A stretch of 64,000 bases of DNA, taken from assembly GCF_026151205.1 (NCBI RefSeq), contig NC_087084.1:2389345-2453344 (forward strand). The letters run 5' to 3'. The position numbers were made by a program, and so were the translations under genes. The stretch is from Bolinopsis microptera (Eukaryota; Ctenophora; Tentaculata; Lobata; Bolinopsidae). The notes beneath the pieces were generated by a model. It searched no databases. It was not told the DNA's origin and saw only the letters and a program-made list of their open reading frames with translations. Of this stretch, positions 36,833 through 49,600 are shown piece by piece; the first letter of the stretch is position 1, and the number at the start of each line of letters is the position of its first letter.

Positions 36833-38542
36833 TATTTGCTTATCGAGGTCTCGTATCCGACCGCCGATACCAGAGTCAGATCTCGAAGTCGAATCGCGAT
36901 ATCGGGTTTTCATACTCAACTCCAGAATCCCGAGGTCTCGTATCTGACTTAACAAATTTTGAAGATAGAAAAAAATGTAGAGAAAAGTTTCTAAAAACAT
37001 TTTTATTTAATACTTCGGTTGATTAATACTTAGGTTGATTACTGATCAGGTTTTGCATGAAAATCTCGAATCGTGACATGACATAAGGGCTTGGTATTTA
37101 TAAAAATCCGAGTGAGTCCATGAAAATTCAAAATATTTTCAAAATTCAAAATATTTTCAAAAATCAAAATAATTATTTTTACATTTATAGGTGAATTTCT
37201 ACATAAAAACTTGTCGCTTTCATATCAGGATTCTACCTTTTATTTGGTTGAAATTTGGGTAACAATTGGTTGAATTTGAGATAGGACATGAGCACATTAA
37301 TTAGTAAACTTTTTATTGTGTAACTTAAAGTTATCGTCATAGATTTTAATATTAAAAGTGATAAAAACCAAAAATTAGGATTCATTTGTATTTGCCGGCA
37401 ATTTCCGGCAACCTTAAATTTCCTCTCTTAACACTCGGTTCCAGTTCATTAAATTAATCTTACCAACCAATAAATGATAAAAATATAATTACTAAACATG
37501 AAAATTCAAAATACACAAATCCAGAAGCAACTCTAACTGAAATGAAATCATTAACGTTGAAAATTCCTTAAAGCTTATAAAATATCAAAGTACCATATAA
37601 TATGCAAGAGCATAAAGAATTTTCATTCTAATTTATGTAAGTATGTAACGACGGTCCTCCATTTCTAACACAGTAACACTACGAAACCCGTGAATGTTAA
37701 AGTTAAACAAGTATATAATTTGTTGAGTTTTATCACATGGCCACCAACATTTGTAAAGCAGAACCTAATTACATGCTGTTTTGTCTTTGGGAATCTGGGC
37801 GTTAGACTTAGGGCGCTATAGGCATTGTGGAATCATTTATACCTCACAGTCCGGTAAGGACCATGCCGGAGTGCAGGACAGTGACTGAGTATTTTCTGTG
37901 TGTCCTAATTCTATGTTCTGGGGGTACTGGCGTGACACTCGCTGTTTTAACTAAATAACATATGCAAAGACCGAGCACGAGACCGGACGCTTTCCCAAGT
38001 CCCGAGTTCAGGCGAATATTATAAAAAACTTTGACGATGCAAGACAGCAAGATACTATGTCATCATAGTTGTTGAGTGCCAATGGATCTACCAAAATAGG
38101 TTTCTCAGTAGACCAAACAGATAGTTGTTCAGACGAATATTGTAGTTCAAATATTTTACCCCTCGAAATTATTTCTCGATCAGGACTTTTTACCATCAAT
38201 TTTGGACCAAAATCGTTGCCTCTCTGAAGCTACTCTTAGTCGAACTATAATAATAACCTGGAGGGGGATTATTTAAAACATATAAGTGATACGAAAAGTT
38301 TGTTTTTAGCAGGAGCTTTCAAAATACAATCGGCTCTTACTAATTCGCTCGCCCAATTATTTAGCGATTTATTAGTGAGTAGGAGCGGTGTAAATCGTCT
38401 TCAGCTGGGGATGATGTTGTGAAGGGGTGATTATATAAAATGTAGTGGTGTCAATGATGAGTGATGTGTGACATGCAAGGGTGGCTCCACCGGTGGAGTG
38501 GAGAGGGTGGAAAAATGTTTTAAGTTTACAATATAATAACAT

Positions 38543-38960
38543 TCAAATTAAAAAATAGGCTTTTGAGGTAGATGAAAAGGAAATGCCAGATGGCCTGGTC
38601 TTTAGAGATGAAGCAATCTTGGGAAGGATAGGGTCCCATAGTGAGCTACATTTGGGGGCACGATCAGTTCTGTTCATAGAGGGTTGTCTTATCTGAATAG
38701 CGGCGTGTTCTGTCAGGTCAAGTTGAGATCGTGTTGTGAGGGATTTGAGGACTTCTATGTTGTTCCAGGAGATGGAATGTCCAGTGGTCAGGGCACATGA
38801 TGGGCGGGGGCGGATTTGATCCTGTCTGTGGTTTCGTCGAAGGCATTGTTGAGTCTGTAACATCGTTCGTGTGTTCTTTCATGCGGTGGATCAGGGGTCT
38901 GTAGGTCTGTCCGGTATACTTGGAGGGACATTGCGAGCAGGATATCTCGTAGATGGTGTT
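38543..38960 (-). pseudogene. Penelope-like element fragment with GIY-YIG endonuclease remnant
   Basis: From 38,960 downward one frame reads YEISCSQCPSKYTGQTYRPL and HRMKEHTND, the GIY-YIG N-terminal pattern. After a frameshift another frame reads TTGHSISWNNIEVLKS and IRQPSMNRTD, the typical downstream part. No reverse transcriptase remains. A 15-16-nt poly-G tract borders it near 38,978. Confidence 0.7.
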
Positions 38961-41765
38961 AGGAGTGAGTTGAGTGGGGGGGGGGGGGGGGGGTTGGGGT
39001 CTTCGTCTTGGTGAGAAGGTTATAATAATAACTCTAACTCTATCCTCAATCTTAACACAAACTCAGAACTCAACCTAACGCTTGTCAGACGCCGCCAGAC
39101 CAATATAAGCGTTTCATCGTAGCTGGTACGACGGAGGAGGTGCCTAACAAATCGTATAAAGCAATTTACTCAAATATGTAAGTATAACCAATACCACTAA
39201 CGCAGCGGATTGTCCAAATTAATTTTCCTAAATAAAAGTTAAGATCAGAAATATCTAACAGCCTAAATTGTGAGCGTCCCTCATATTGAGCAGTTAATAG
39301 GTAAACTGCTCGAATAAATACCTCTAATCCATTACCAACAGCCCATATTGTGATGTTTAATAAAGACGCCAGGTTGAGTTTCATGATAAGAATATTGTGT
39401 CAGGTTTGAAGATACGTTGTTGAAATTTTACTTCCACTTTTTAAGCTTCCACTTTTTAAGCTTCTTCAGAGTTTTCCTATCTCGGTAATGTATTGAGGTT
39501 GCACTTTAGGTTTAGGACAGGGTTAATACTAGTATTACGAATATTACGAATAATTAATGTTCGTAATGGATGGTGTAACTGTAAGGACAGGTTTGGAACA
39601 AGGCGACATTTTCTGCTCAAAATTCAAGGACAAAGTCTTGAAATGTAATGTCGAGGGGTGATTATGATATGCTCCCACCCATTGCCAATTTCTGATACCC
39701 CTTGCCAAAATTACAATATTCAGCTAGCCCCTCGGGTATCTTTATAGTTATAGTTTAAAACAACGTAGGACAAGATCTGATTAGAGGCAATATTTCAAAC
39801 TTACCTAGCACACAGTTTGTCTTACTTGCATTATTATTACGATCATAACTATTAAAATCAGGAAACTACACGACATAAATTCAAATTGACATATTTTGTA
39901 GGTGACCTCTCGCACAACAAAATAACACCAATCGGGTGCAATCAAAAGCAAAGCCAATTAGAACCCACCCAATAAATTGTAAAATAAAGTAAACAAAGAC
40001 GATAGCACGTATTTTATTATTCATAATTATTTTTCGTGAGCACAAACTGAAGCAAAAACATTCAGAATATAAAATACTCAATCCCGAATATAACGACGCG
40101 ATCTAGCTGATAATGCAATATAAAGGTGCGACAGTGACGCATTGTCATGGATTGTTCTGCTTTACTGTACCGTCTAGCTATCAGTAATATCACACCGATA
40201 CACAGAGCTACAGTAATTCAGGTGGAATCAAAATTAAAGGGCAATAACTATAATGTGATTTCTAGACAGCAATTATAAAAATTATAGTTTATAGTTGAAA
40301 CGGTGGCGGGACTAAATAGAGAGGAGATAAAGGCGTAAATAAAAAATTATTTCCAGTAAATCGGAAGTAAAACGATCCCAGCTCAATGAACTCGGTGAGC
40401 TGATATCTTGACGTAATTTTCGTGAATCGTAATTGTATGACGTCAAGTACAAATAACTTTTAATACTTTCAACACTACTATAACAAATAATTTGAGATCA
40501 TGAATGCGATGTTGTAACATTGAAACATTGAGTAATTCCTTTCCTGATAAGAGCATTTTTCCTTGTTGCATCAAACGGGATCAATACAAATTTACACAAG
40601 AAAACATTGCAACCATGCGACTCATAAATAATATTCCAATCCGGATTTTACACAATAACTAAATAAGATAATCACGCTATAGAGTCTGAAAGTACTGATT
40701 CGAAAGCTCAACTGTACTGTCAACGTATGGGTCTCTTCAAAGCAATGTATGGGTCTCTTGAAAGCTATGAAAGCTATAGCTAGCTCTATAACTATAAGTA
40801 GGTATACAACTATTTTAGTCTTATGCATTTCCTCTTCACGTCGCGTCGTCTTGAAATGAAAAGACGTCATCATTTTTAGGACGGTTGTGAGGTAACATTT
40901 TCAGTGACTGTGACCGTTCAAAACTAGAATTACTGACTAATGACTATTATATAACTACTGCATAACTATTATATTTATAACGAGTAACGACATCCTGGTT
41001 TCGAAGAGTATCAACCTTGCACACGCGGTTAAATAAAACCCCTAGTAATTACTGTGATAAAGTGCAGATAAAGATGACTAATTTAGTGATAATAGCTGTT
41101 AGCAACCTCCCAGTGATTATGGTTATAGTAGTGATGACTCACTGATGAGATTATGGATTACCAAACAAGGAATGGTTGTGGTTAGGCCTCACCTTCACTA
41201 TAATGGGTTACTTCACTGGTATTCTAATAACGGGAATACATAGGAAGCTTGAAGTATCGTGATAATCATTAATTAATCAGTGATCGACAACTAAGATGGA
41301 TTTGAGGTCATTTCCTACCGTTTATCTATGTTGCTTGACCAGAAAATAAAAATACGTGTTTATTGTCAATTCTTAAGATTTAAATATATAACAAAATTTT
41401 ATAAAGATTTACAAAACAGATCTTTAAAAATAGGTAAATTAATTTGTTTTTTGCCGCTTTCTTTTTGAAAACAATAAATTTAATTTATAGGGGCTTGTTC
41501 ATTAATTCTATCAAGTTCCAATTTAATTATGTTATATTTTACATACACCAGAAGGATAGGATTAATAACCTGAATAAGAAAGCAATATAGAATAACAAAA
41601 TATTAAAAATGGGGGTCAATCAAACATACGGCTAACCTATTAAGTAGAAAATAATTTAAAAACTATCAACTTAATACTAATACTATTTACTTGCTCTACT
41701 CCTAATATAGCTGTTGACTTATCGAATATTCAGGAACTATACATTTTCGCAGCTACAGCACAGTA

Positions 41766-42075
41766 ATTTACACGTGGTTTACACGTGATATACACGTGAT
41801 TTACACGTGGTTTACACGTGATTTACACGTGATATACACGTGGTTTACACGAGGTTTACACGAGGTTTACACGTGATATACACGTGATTTACACGTGGTT
41901 TACACGTGATTTACACGAGGTTTACACGTGATATACACGTGGTTTACACGTGATATACACGTGATTTACACGTGGTTTACACGTGGTTTACACGTGGTTT
42001 ACACGTGATATAGACGTGGTGTACACGTGATTTACACGAGGTTTACACGTGATATACACGTGATATACACGTGGT
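41766..42075. repeat. 11-bp minisatellite rich in CACGTG (~28 copies)
   Basis: Units are tttacacgtgg, tttacacgtga, atacacgtga and a cgagg variant. It begins about 13 bp past the stop codon of the vWD gene, so it lies in or next to its 3' UTR. Confidence 0.95.
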
Positions 42076-42087
42076 CTGTTAGCCTCT

Positions 42088-43661
42088 TCACTTCAGGACG
42101 TAGAATGGAGCATTGTTCTTAGTCCAGGGGCACCCAGTTCTTACTCCCTCCAACAGAATCTAAAGAAGACGTGGGGTTAAAAGTCGGGTAAATGTAATTT
42201 TAGATTTCCGAAATTTTGCTCTCCGTAATATTGTTCCCCTACATTTTGCTCTCAGTAATGTTGTTTCCCTACATTTTGCTCTCAGTAATGTTGTTCCCCT
42301 ACATTTTGCTCTCCGTAATATTGTTCCCCTACATTTTGTTTTCCAAAATGTAGTTCTCCTACACAAACTTACCTCTCTAGGTGAAGGACAGTTAAGGTCT
42401 ATGTCCCATCTGGAGATTACGATTCCTTGAGTGTCACGAAGGTGGTCAACAAAAGCTTGGAAACATGAGCATTCTGAAATATTTGTATTTGTTTTGGAAC
42501 ATTCATATTTTTGAAATATTTATATTTTTGAAATAATGTTTATTTGCTGCTTGTGGAATATCTTATAGTTCTCACCCTTGTTGGATCGAATAACTTGGCC
42601 AGAGATATAACGACTGATATATAGCAAGCCGGCTTACATGCATATTGATTTTTAGCTAATATATACTTTAAAGCTTTAAGAAATGATATAACTTATTATC
42701 AAATTGATTACCCATATAGTTAGCCTTAAAAAGTGAGGCTTATAGTTACTTTAAAGCTTTAAGAAATGATATAACTTATTATAAAATTGATTACCCATAT
42801 AGTTAGCCTTAAAAAGTGAGGCTAATAGTTACTTTAAAGCTTTAAGAAATGATATAACTTATTATCAAATTGATTACCAATATAGTTAGCCTTAAAAAGT
42901 GAGGCTAATAGTTACTTTAAAGCTTTAAGAAATGATATAACTTATTATCAAATTGATTACCAATATAGTTAGCCTTAAAAAGGGAGGCTAATAGTTACTT
43001 AAAAGCTTTAAGAAATGATATAACTTATTATAAAATTGATTACCCATATAGTTAGCCTTAAAAAGGCCGGAGGCTAATAGTTACTTTAAAGCTTTAAGAA
43101 ATGATATAACTTATTATCAAATTGATTACCCATATAGTTAGCTTTAAAAAGTGAGGCACTGTCCATCATCCTATCGTGAGCAGCAGCTAGCACGAAATTG
43201 TTATCTGCCGAAAAGTCGATCAAATTGCTAAGTGGACTAGATTTCATATCGTTCATCACCGACTCCCTGAAAGAGAACTTGTTATAGAGAAGGATTAAGC
43301 ATTCGTTATTTAATGTCGTGATATATTTTCATTACAATCATAGATCACTGCTGCATTGTTGATGCATGACAGGGACAAAAGGATTTCGCGGCATGTACGA
43401 AATCGCGAAATTTCCCATTCTCCGCGACAAATTTTATGTATAGTTTAATGTATAGCCTGTTAAATTTCGCGGTATCGCGAAATTTGGCCAAAATAATCGC
43501 GAAATCCTTTTGTCCCTGATGCATGATAACTGTTGTAGAATGTAGATAGATTAATATATATATTGTAGATATAATAATAATATTCCAATCCGGATTGTAC
43601 ACTCACACTGTGTTGGTGTCTATGTCAACACTGTTCAGCTCATTTACACCGCAGGATCCCC
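42088..43661 (-). CDS. Modular gene exons 32-35: C8-like C-terminus and stop
   Basis: Exons: 43661-43607, 43266-43160, 42473-42373, 42159-42088. It encodes GSCGVNELNSVDIDTNT, a helical stretch with FVLAAAHDRMMD, CSCFQAFVDHLRDTQGIVIS and GCPWTKNNAPFYVLK before TGA. The cysteine pattern after a vWD suggests C8. Exon 33 has two donor choices in the same phase: 43,160/43,159 (GTGCCT) or 43,130/43,129 (GTAATC, inside the 83-bp array, adding ten codons). Confidence 0.85.
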
Positions 43662-46600
43662 CTGAGAAATGGTTTTATTAATTGATTTGTATGTTACATT
43701 AAAATTATTAATTTTGTCGACCTTAGTTTGATATAACTTTATTTAGAATCACTATGGGTGTCTGTGGGTCGCCTATTGGTGGTTGTTCTTTAACATTCTT
43801 TATCATCGGCAGTCAATCTCGCAAGATTTTTGTAGAATACTGAATATTCATTATTTTCCTCCGTTTTTCTCCTTACAAGTTGATAGCTCTATACTTACGG
43901 ACATAAGTAACAGCCCAGGTATCAGCGAATGACATTATAGCACCTCCGTTGTAAAGATTTTGTTCCAAGTCGTTTGCGGAGTTTCCTGGGTGTTTGAATT
44001 TATCAATAACTTAATGAAATAATGATCACAATAGCATGGTTATTGTTTCGATAAAGTTTGATTATAGCACTGAGTCTATCTCTAAGTCATCATTCACCAG
44101 TATATCTTCATATCAATAGCGATAATCTTCCTATCCCTTCCTAAATTCAAATATATATTTATTCAATAGCTTTATTAGTACTTATAGTTATAAATGATCA
44201 TAATATCGTAGAATGGGTTAATACGACTTCAATTTTTCATACCGTCGTTATTTGAGCAGAGTCCACAAGTTCTTGCTCCTTTATCAACAATAATCCTAAG
44301 AGAAGAGAGACCGTCCCATTCTACTACAGCTCCACCAATGTCTGCTGTCAGGATAGATCCATCGAACGAGAGGTCAACACCTGAAAAGGAGATCGGGTTT
44401 GAAAACAAATTAATTTTTGTTCCAAGCTCACTATTTTAATTTGAGTCATTTTTCTAAAATTAGAGAAGTTAATTACTAGATTGTTAGATAAGTTACCTCG
44501 AATGGACTGAGTTTCGCCTTTAGAAAGTCCAAACATTCTACCATAGTCGTTTATTCCAAAACCTCTCTTTATTTCCAAAGGACCTGTAAAATGGATATAA
44601 TGGACGTAGTTTCGAAGCATCCTTAAGTCCTTAAGTCCTTAATTAAGGACTTAAACCCTCTAAAAAGCTTACTGATGCAACATGTAATTGTATTGTAATG
44701 TAATTGTATTGAAGTTGTATCGATTAAAAATTGTTCTGCCATCAATCTGATGAGCCGCGCCTAAGAAGAACAGTACGGGCACGTGGCACGCGTGTACGCT
44801 AAATAAATATATGAACGGAAAACGGAAAAGTCCCAACTTCTCATCCGAACACTGAACAGCTGCACTAACCTTGTTGTGTAATGATATCAACATTTTCAAG
44901 GCAGGTAACCCCATTGCCGCAAGCTGCGAACTTTCCGTAGATATACCAACCATACCCAGAACAGTCCATAGCGAGTACATAAGGACATTCACCGTGGAAA
45001 GTGTAGTGTTCACCTGCGATAAGGAATAGATTACATTGGAAATGCTTATGATACTGTATAGACATAGTGCACTGATTAGAATTGGCGATCAGTCACTTAA
45101 CATACACATAAGCATCTATCTAATCATTACCGGACCAGTTTCATTTAATTTGATTCGATTCAACGGTCAAAATACGTTTAGTGAAGTATATAATATTCAG
45201 ATTTCCTAGGGTATACAAGTATACAGTAGAAATGCACGAAACATTATAATATGATTAACTGAGATTTTAACCGCAAATTCTATAGATAGTTGCACTATAG
45301 TGTAATTTCTGAACGTAGCTAAAAGTAATGACGAAGGATCAGGATTCAGGAGCCTAGGATCTCAAAAATATGGATTACATAATATGAGAAATATTCATTT
45401 TATGTACTATGTTATATTCGTATATCTTGTTAAGAAGCATTCAGTAATTTTGAATGGAATGACTGATACAAATTTAATCAACACTATGTTTAATAAAGCT
45501 GTTACATTTACATACACTCACCATCAAAAGTAAGAATGTGAGGATCTCCGAAAACACTGCAGACACTTTTGTCGCTGACAAAGTTGGGATCTTTGGACGC
45601 AACATTGATTGTTTTTATTACAGTAGGGTGAGAAGGACATCTTTTCATTTCTGCGGTATACCGTCCAGCTTCACTGACCTGAGATGCAAACAAATTCTTT
45701 ATTCATGTATTTTAAAAATCCGTGTTAGATACCATGCATGTATACCATGTATACCATGTATACCATGTATATCATGTATACCATGTATACCATGTTTATT
45801 GTTTACCATGTATACCATGCATGTATTTGTAAATCACACGCTCAGACGAAGGGCAAAAAATACAATTTTTTGCAGACCTTGTTGGTCCAGGGATCACGGC
45901 CGGTGAATGAAGACTCTTACCTTGTTGGTCCAGGGATCACGGCCGGTGAATGAAGACTCTTACCTTGTTGGTCCAGGGATCACGGCCGGTGAATGGAGAC
46001 TCTTACCTTGTTGGTCCAGGGATCACGGCCGGTGAATGGAGACTCTTACCTTGTTGGTCCAGGGATCACGGCCGGTGAATGAAGACTCTTACCTTGTTGG
46101 TCCAGGGATCACGGCCGGTGAATGGAGACTCTTACCTTGTTGGTCCAGGGATCACGGCCGGTGAATGGAGACTCTTACCTTGTTGGTCCAGGGATCACGG
46201 CCGGTGAATGGAAACTCTTACCTTGTTGGTCCAGGAATCACGGCCGGTGAATGGAAACTCTTACCTTGTTGGTCCAGGGATCACGGCCAGTGAATGAAGA
46301 CTCTTACATTGTTGGTCCAGGGATCACGGCCGGTGAATGGAGACTCTTACCTTGTTGGTCCAGGGATCACGGCCGGTGAATGGAGACTCTTACCTTGTTG
46401 GTCCAGGGATCACGGCCGGTGAATGGAGACTCTTACCTTGTTGATCCAGGGATCACGGCCGGTGAATGAAGACTCTTACCTTGTTGGTCCAGGGAATAGG
46501 GATCACGGCCGGTGAATGGAGACTCTTACCTTGTTGGTCCAAGGATTACGGCCGGTGAATGGAGACTCTTACCTTGTTGGTCCAGGGATCACGGCCGGTG

Positions 46601-49600
46601 AATGGAGACTCTTACCTTGTTGGTCCAAGGATCACGGCCGGTGAATGGAGACTCTTACCTTGTTGGTCCAGGGATCACGGCCGGTGAATGGAGACTCTTA
46701 CCTTGTTGGTCCAGGGATCACGGCCGGTGAATGGAAACTCTTACCTTGTTGGTCCAGGGATCACGGCCGGTGAATGGAGACTCTTACCTTGTTGGTCCAG
46801 GGATCACGGCCGGTGAATGAAGACTCTTACCTTGTTGGTCCAGGGATCACGGCCGGTGAATGGAGACTCTTACCTTGTTGGTTCAGGGATCACGGCCGGT
46901 GAATGGAGACTCTTACCTTGTTGGTCCAGGGATCACGGCCGGTGAATGAAGACTCTTACCTTGTTGGTCCAGGGATCACGGCCGGTGAGTGGAAACTCTT
47001 ACCTTGTTGGTCCAGGGATCACGGCCGGTGAATGGAGACTCTTACCTTGTTGGTTCAGGGATCACGGCCGGTGAATGGAGACTCTTACCTTGTTGGTCCA
47101 GGGATCACGGCCGGTGAATGAAGACTCTTACCTTGTTGGTCCAGGGATCACGGCCGGTGAATGGAGACTCTTACCTTGTTGGTCCAGGGATCACGGCCGG
47201 TGAATGGATACTCTTACCTTGTTGGTCCAGGTATCACGGCCGGTGAATGAAGACTCTTACCTTGTTGGTCCAGGGATCACGGCCGGTGAATGGAGACTCT
47301 TACCTTGTTGGTCCAGGGATCACGGCCGGTGAATGGAGACTCTTACCTTGTTGGTCCAGGGATCACGGCCGGTGAATGGAGACTCTTACCTTGTTGGTCC
47401 AGGGATCACGGCCGGTGAATGAAGACTCTTACCTTGTTGGTCCAGGGATCACGGCCGGTGAATGAAGACTCTTACCTTGTTGGTCCAGGGATCACGGCCG
47501 GTGAATGGAGACTCTTACCTTGTTGGTCCAGGGATCACGGCCGGTGAATGGAAACTCTTACCTTGTTGGTCCAGGGATCACGGCCGGTGAATGGAGACTC
47601 TTACCTTGTTGGTCCAGGGATCACGGCCGGTGAATGGAGACTCTTTGAACCACGAGACGGTGACTGATTCTTCACCTGTCTTCAGTACGGTTTCCTCTCC
47701 AGCGTTACTGAGGGATGCAAATGCTTTGATTTATTTTGTTAAAACAACCGACCCAACAACACACAGTTAACACGATTCGGTATGTTTATTTATAGGATAC
47801 ATAAGGAGTATAATTAAGAATAGGAAAGCCGAAATTGGTTTACATCATAACAGCGGAGACTGAGTTCTGAGCCTCTAGCACTGGAACTGGAATGTCCAAA
47901 TATGCTGGGTCGTATCCGTCAGCTTCACATACCCAAGTAGGGTCAGCACAGTTCAGATCCAATACTACCTCCTTGCCTTTTACCTGCAACATCTTGGTTA
48001 TTCTCTTTGTAACTCATGATGTTGTTTCTCTTATATTTCAGGAATATTCAGAAATATTCAGAAATATTCAGAAATATTCAGAAATATCCAGAAATATTCA
48101 AAAATATTCAAAAATATTCCATGCAAAGTACCAAACTTATTTAATAGATGTGGGGAGGTATATACCTTCAACACGTTATAGCAATTAGCCAATCAGCATC
48201 CACAATTGACCAACCAAACCCAACAAGAATTGCGCCCGTTGTTTCGTTTTGGCGGACGCTAGATTTCCATTTCACATTTACTATACATTTAAGTATAAGC
48301 TCCAATCAGCTCACTTCAATCTTCATGATAATAATATTGATAAATTATGCATCAAATACGTAGGGACTACGGGTGGAAGATGAATAATTGATATTCCAAC
48401 AGCATCTTGTTCTCTGCATTGTGCTGATTCCGGGAAGCATTTTGTTTACGCTCTCATCATTCTGTAGGATGAGATATCGTTCATTTAAAATTGGGTAATT
48501 ATAGGCCTGTCAAGGATTTCAGCCTAATTAAGAGCTGATCAATTGCAGCTAGTTGTGCCATATAAAGGATAACTGAGGTCACGTGACATTCAGTCCTATC
48601 ACGTGACCGCTAATCCTATCACGTGACCTTGATTCGTAAAGCCTCGGGCACGTGATCACATTCGTAACGTGTCGTATGCCGACTAGGAGATTTTGTGACG
48701 TCACCAGAGCTGAAGCTACTTGATCAGGCCTTATATGGAATAATATCGTGTATCGGGTGTAATTGGACCCAATTAGAGCAGCTGAGCGCTCAAATATAGC
48801 ATCATCTGGTACCACCTTCTGCTCTTCTGAAACCCAGCAGACAGCTGGCCCAGAGAATCGAAATTAGAAGGATTTTTTATTGATGGAAATCGAAGCGGAA
48901 ACCTTGTAACCCTATGTTTTCGATGACGCCGAACAAGATTAAACAGGTTATAATTGTCCTACTCTCGTGTAAATTGCTCTAAAACGTGATTGAAATTGTA
49001 ATGATGCTATCAATTGTAATACAGTTTTTACATTAAGCTGAGCGGCGTAACGGCTGGCATTCCTGGGCCGCACTCATCCCAGATTGTCATTCCGCCGCAG
49101 CTTCAATTTATCTGGATATTACAGCCTGGGGTCCCCAGGTAACGACTGGAACCGCTATATCTGCCTAATCTCAGCTATTGTAAATAACGAAGCCTGTGAT
49201 CCGCACATCAGGTATTGACCACATTGAACGGGCTTGAATCGAACAAGCCGTGTTATTAATATTAAAGATATTAATACCAAAAATCGTATTACTAGATTAC
49301 CTTCTTGTCATTTGTGCGAAGTGCGTACTCTTTATACTGCAGTTTGAAGTGCATTACAGAGTTAATGTTATGTGTATTATACAGTTACAGTTATGTAACT
49401 GTTGCACACAGTAAAACTTACTGCGATCGCGCTGATAAGAAGTGAACTGATAAGAGTCGAGTAAAATTGCAACGTAACTAAAATCAATGTAACACCGCTA
49501 TATGAATAGTGATCATTTCTCAAATAGTTTTCTCAATATTGCAATGAAGTTGTCCGATTTTATTGATGGAACGTGTGACAGCCTTCCATGTCACAGTCCT

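Larger units (their letters stand above)
32930..41765. other. Gene-poor intergenic region
   Basis: Apart from the repeats and mobile-element fragments listed separately, I see only AT-rich sequence and short unsupported open frames. A duplicated ttccactttttaagctt lies near 39,430-39,460. Confidence 0.55.

Noticed and set aside
39881-40873. Hydrophobic open frames at 39,881-40,081 and 40,622-40,873 (minus)
   Set aside because: Short, AT-rich, without convincing splice sites or homology; chance hydrophobic frames are common in such sequence.
45876-47647. CRISPR-like direct repeats
   Set aside because: There are no unique spacers between units, the unit is exon-derived, and the context is eukaryotic.
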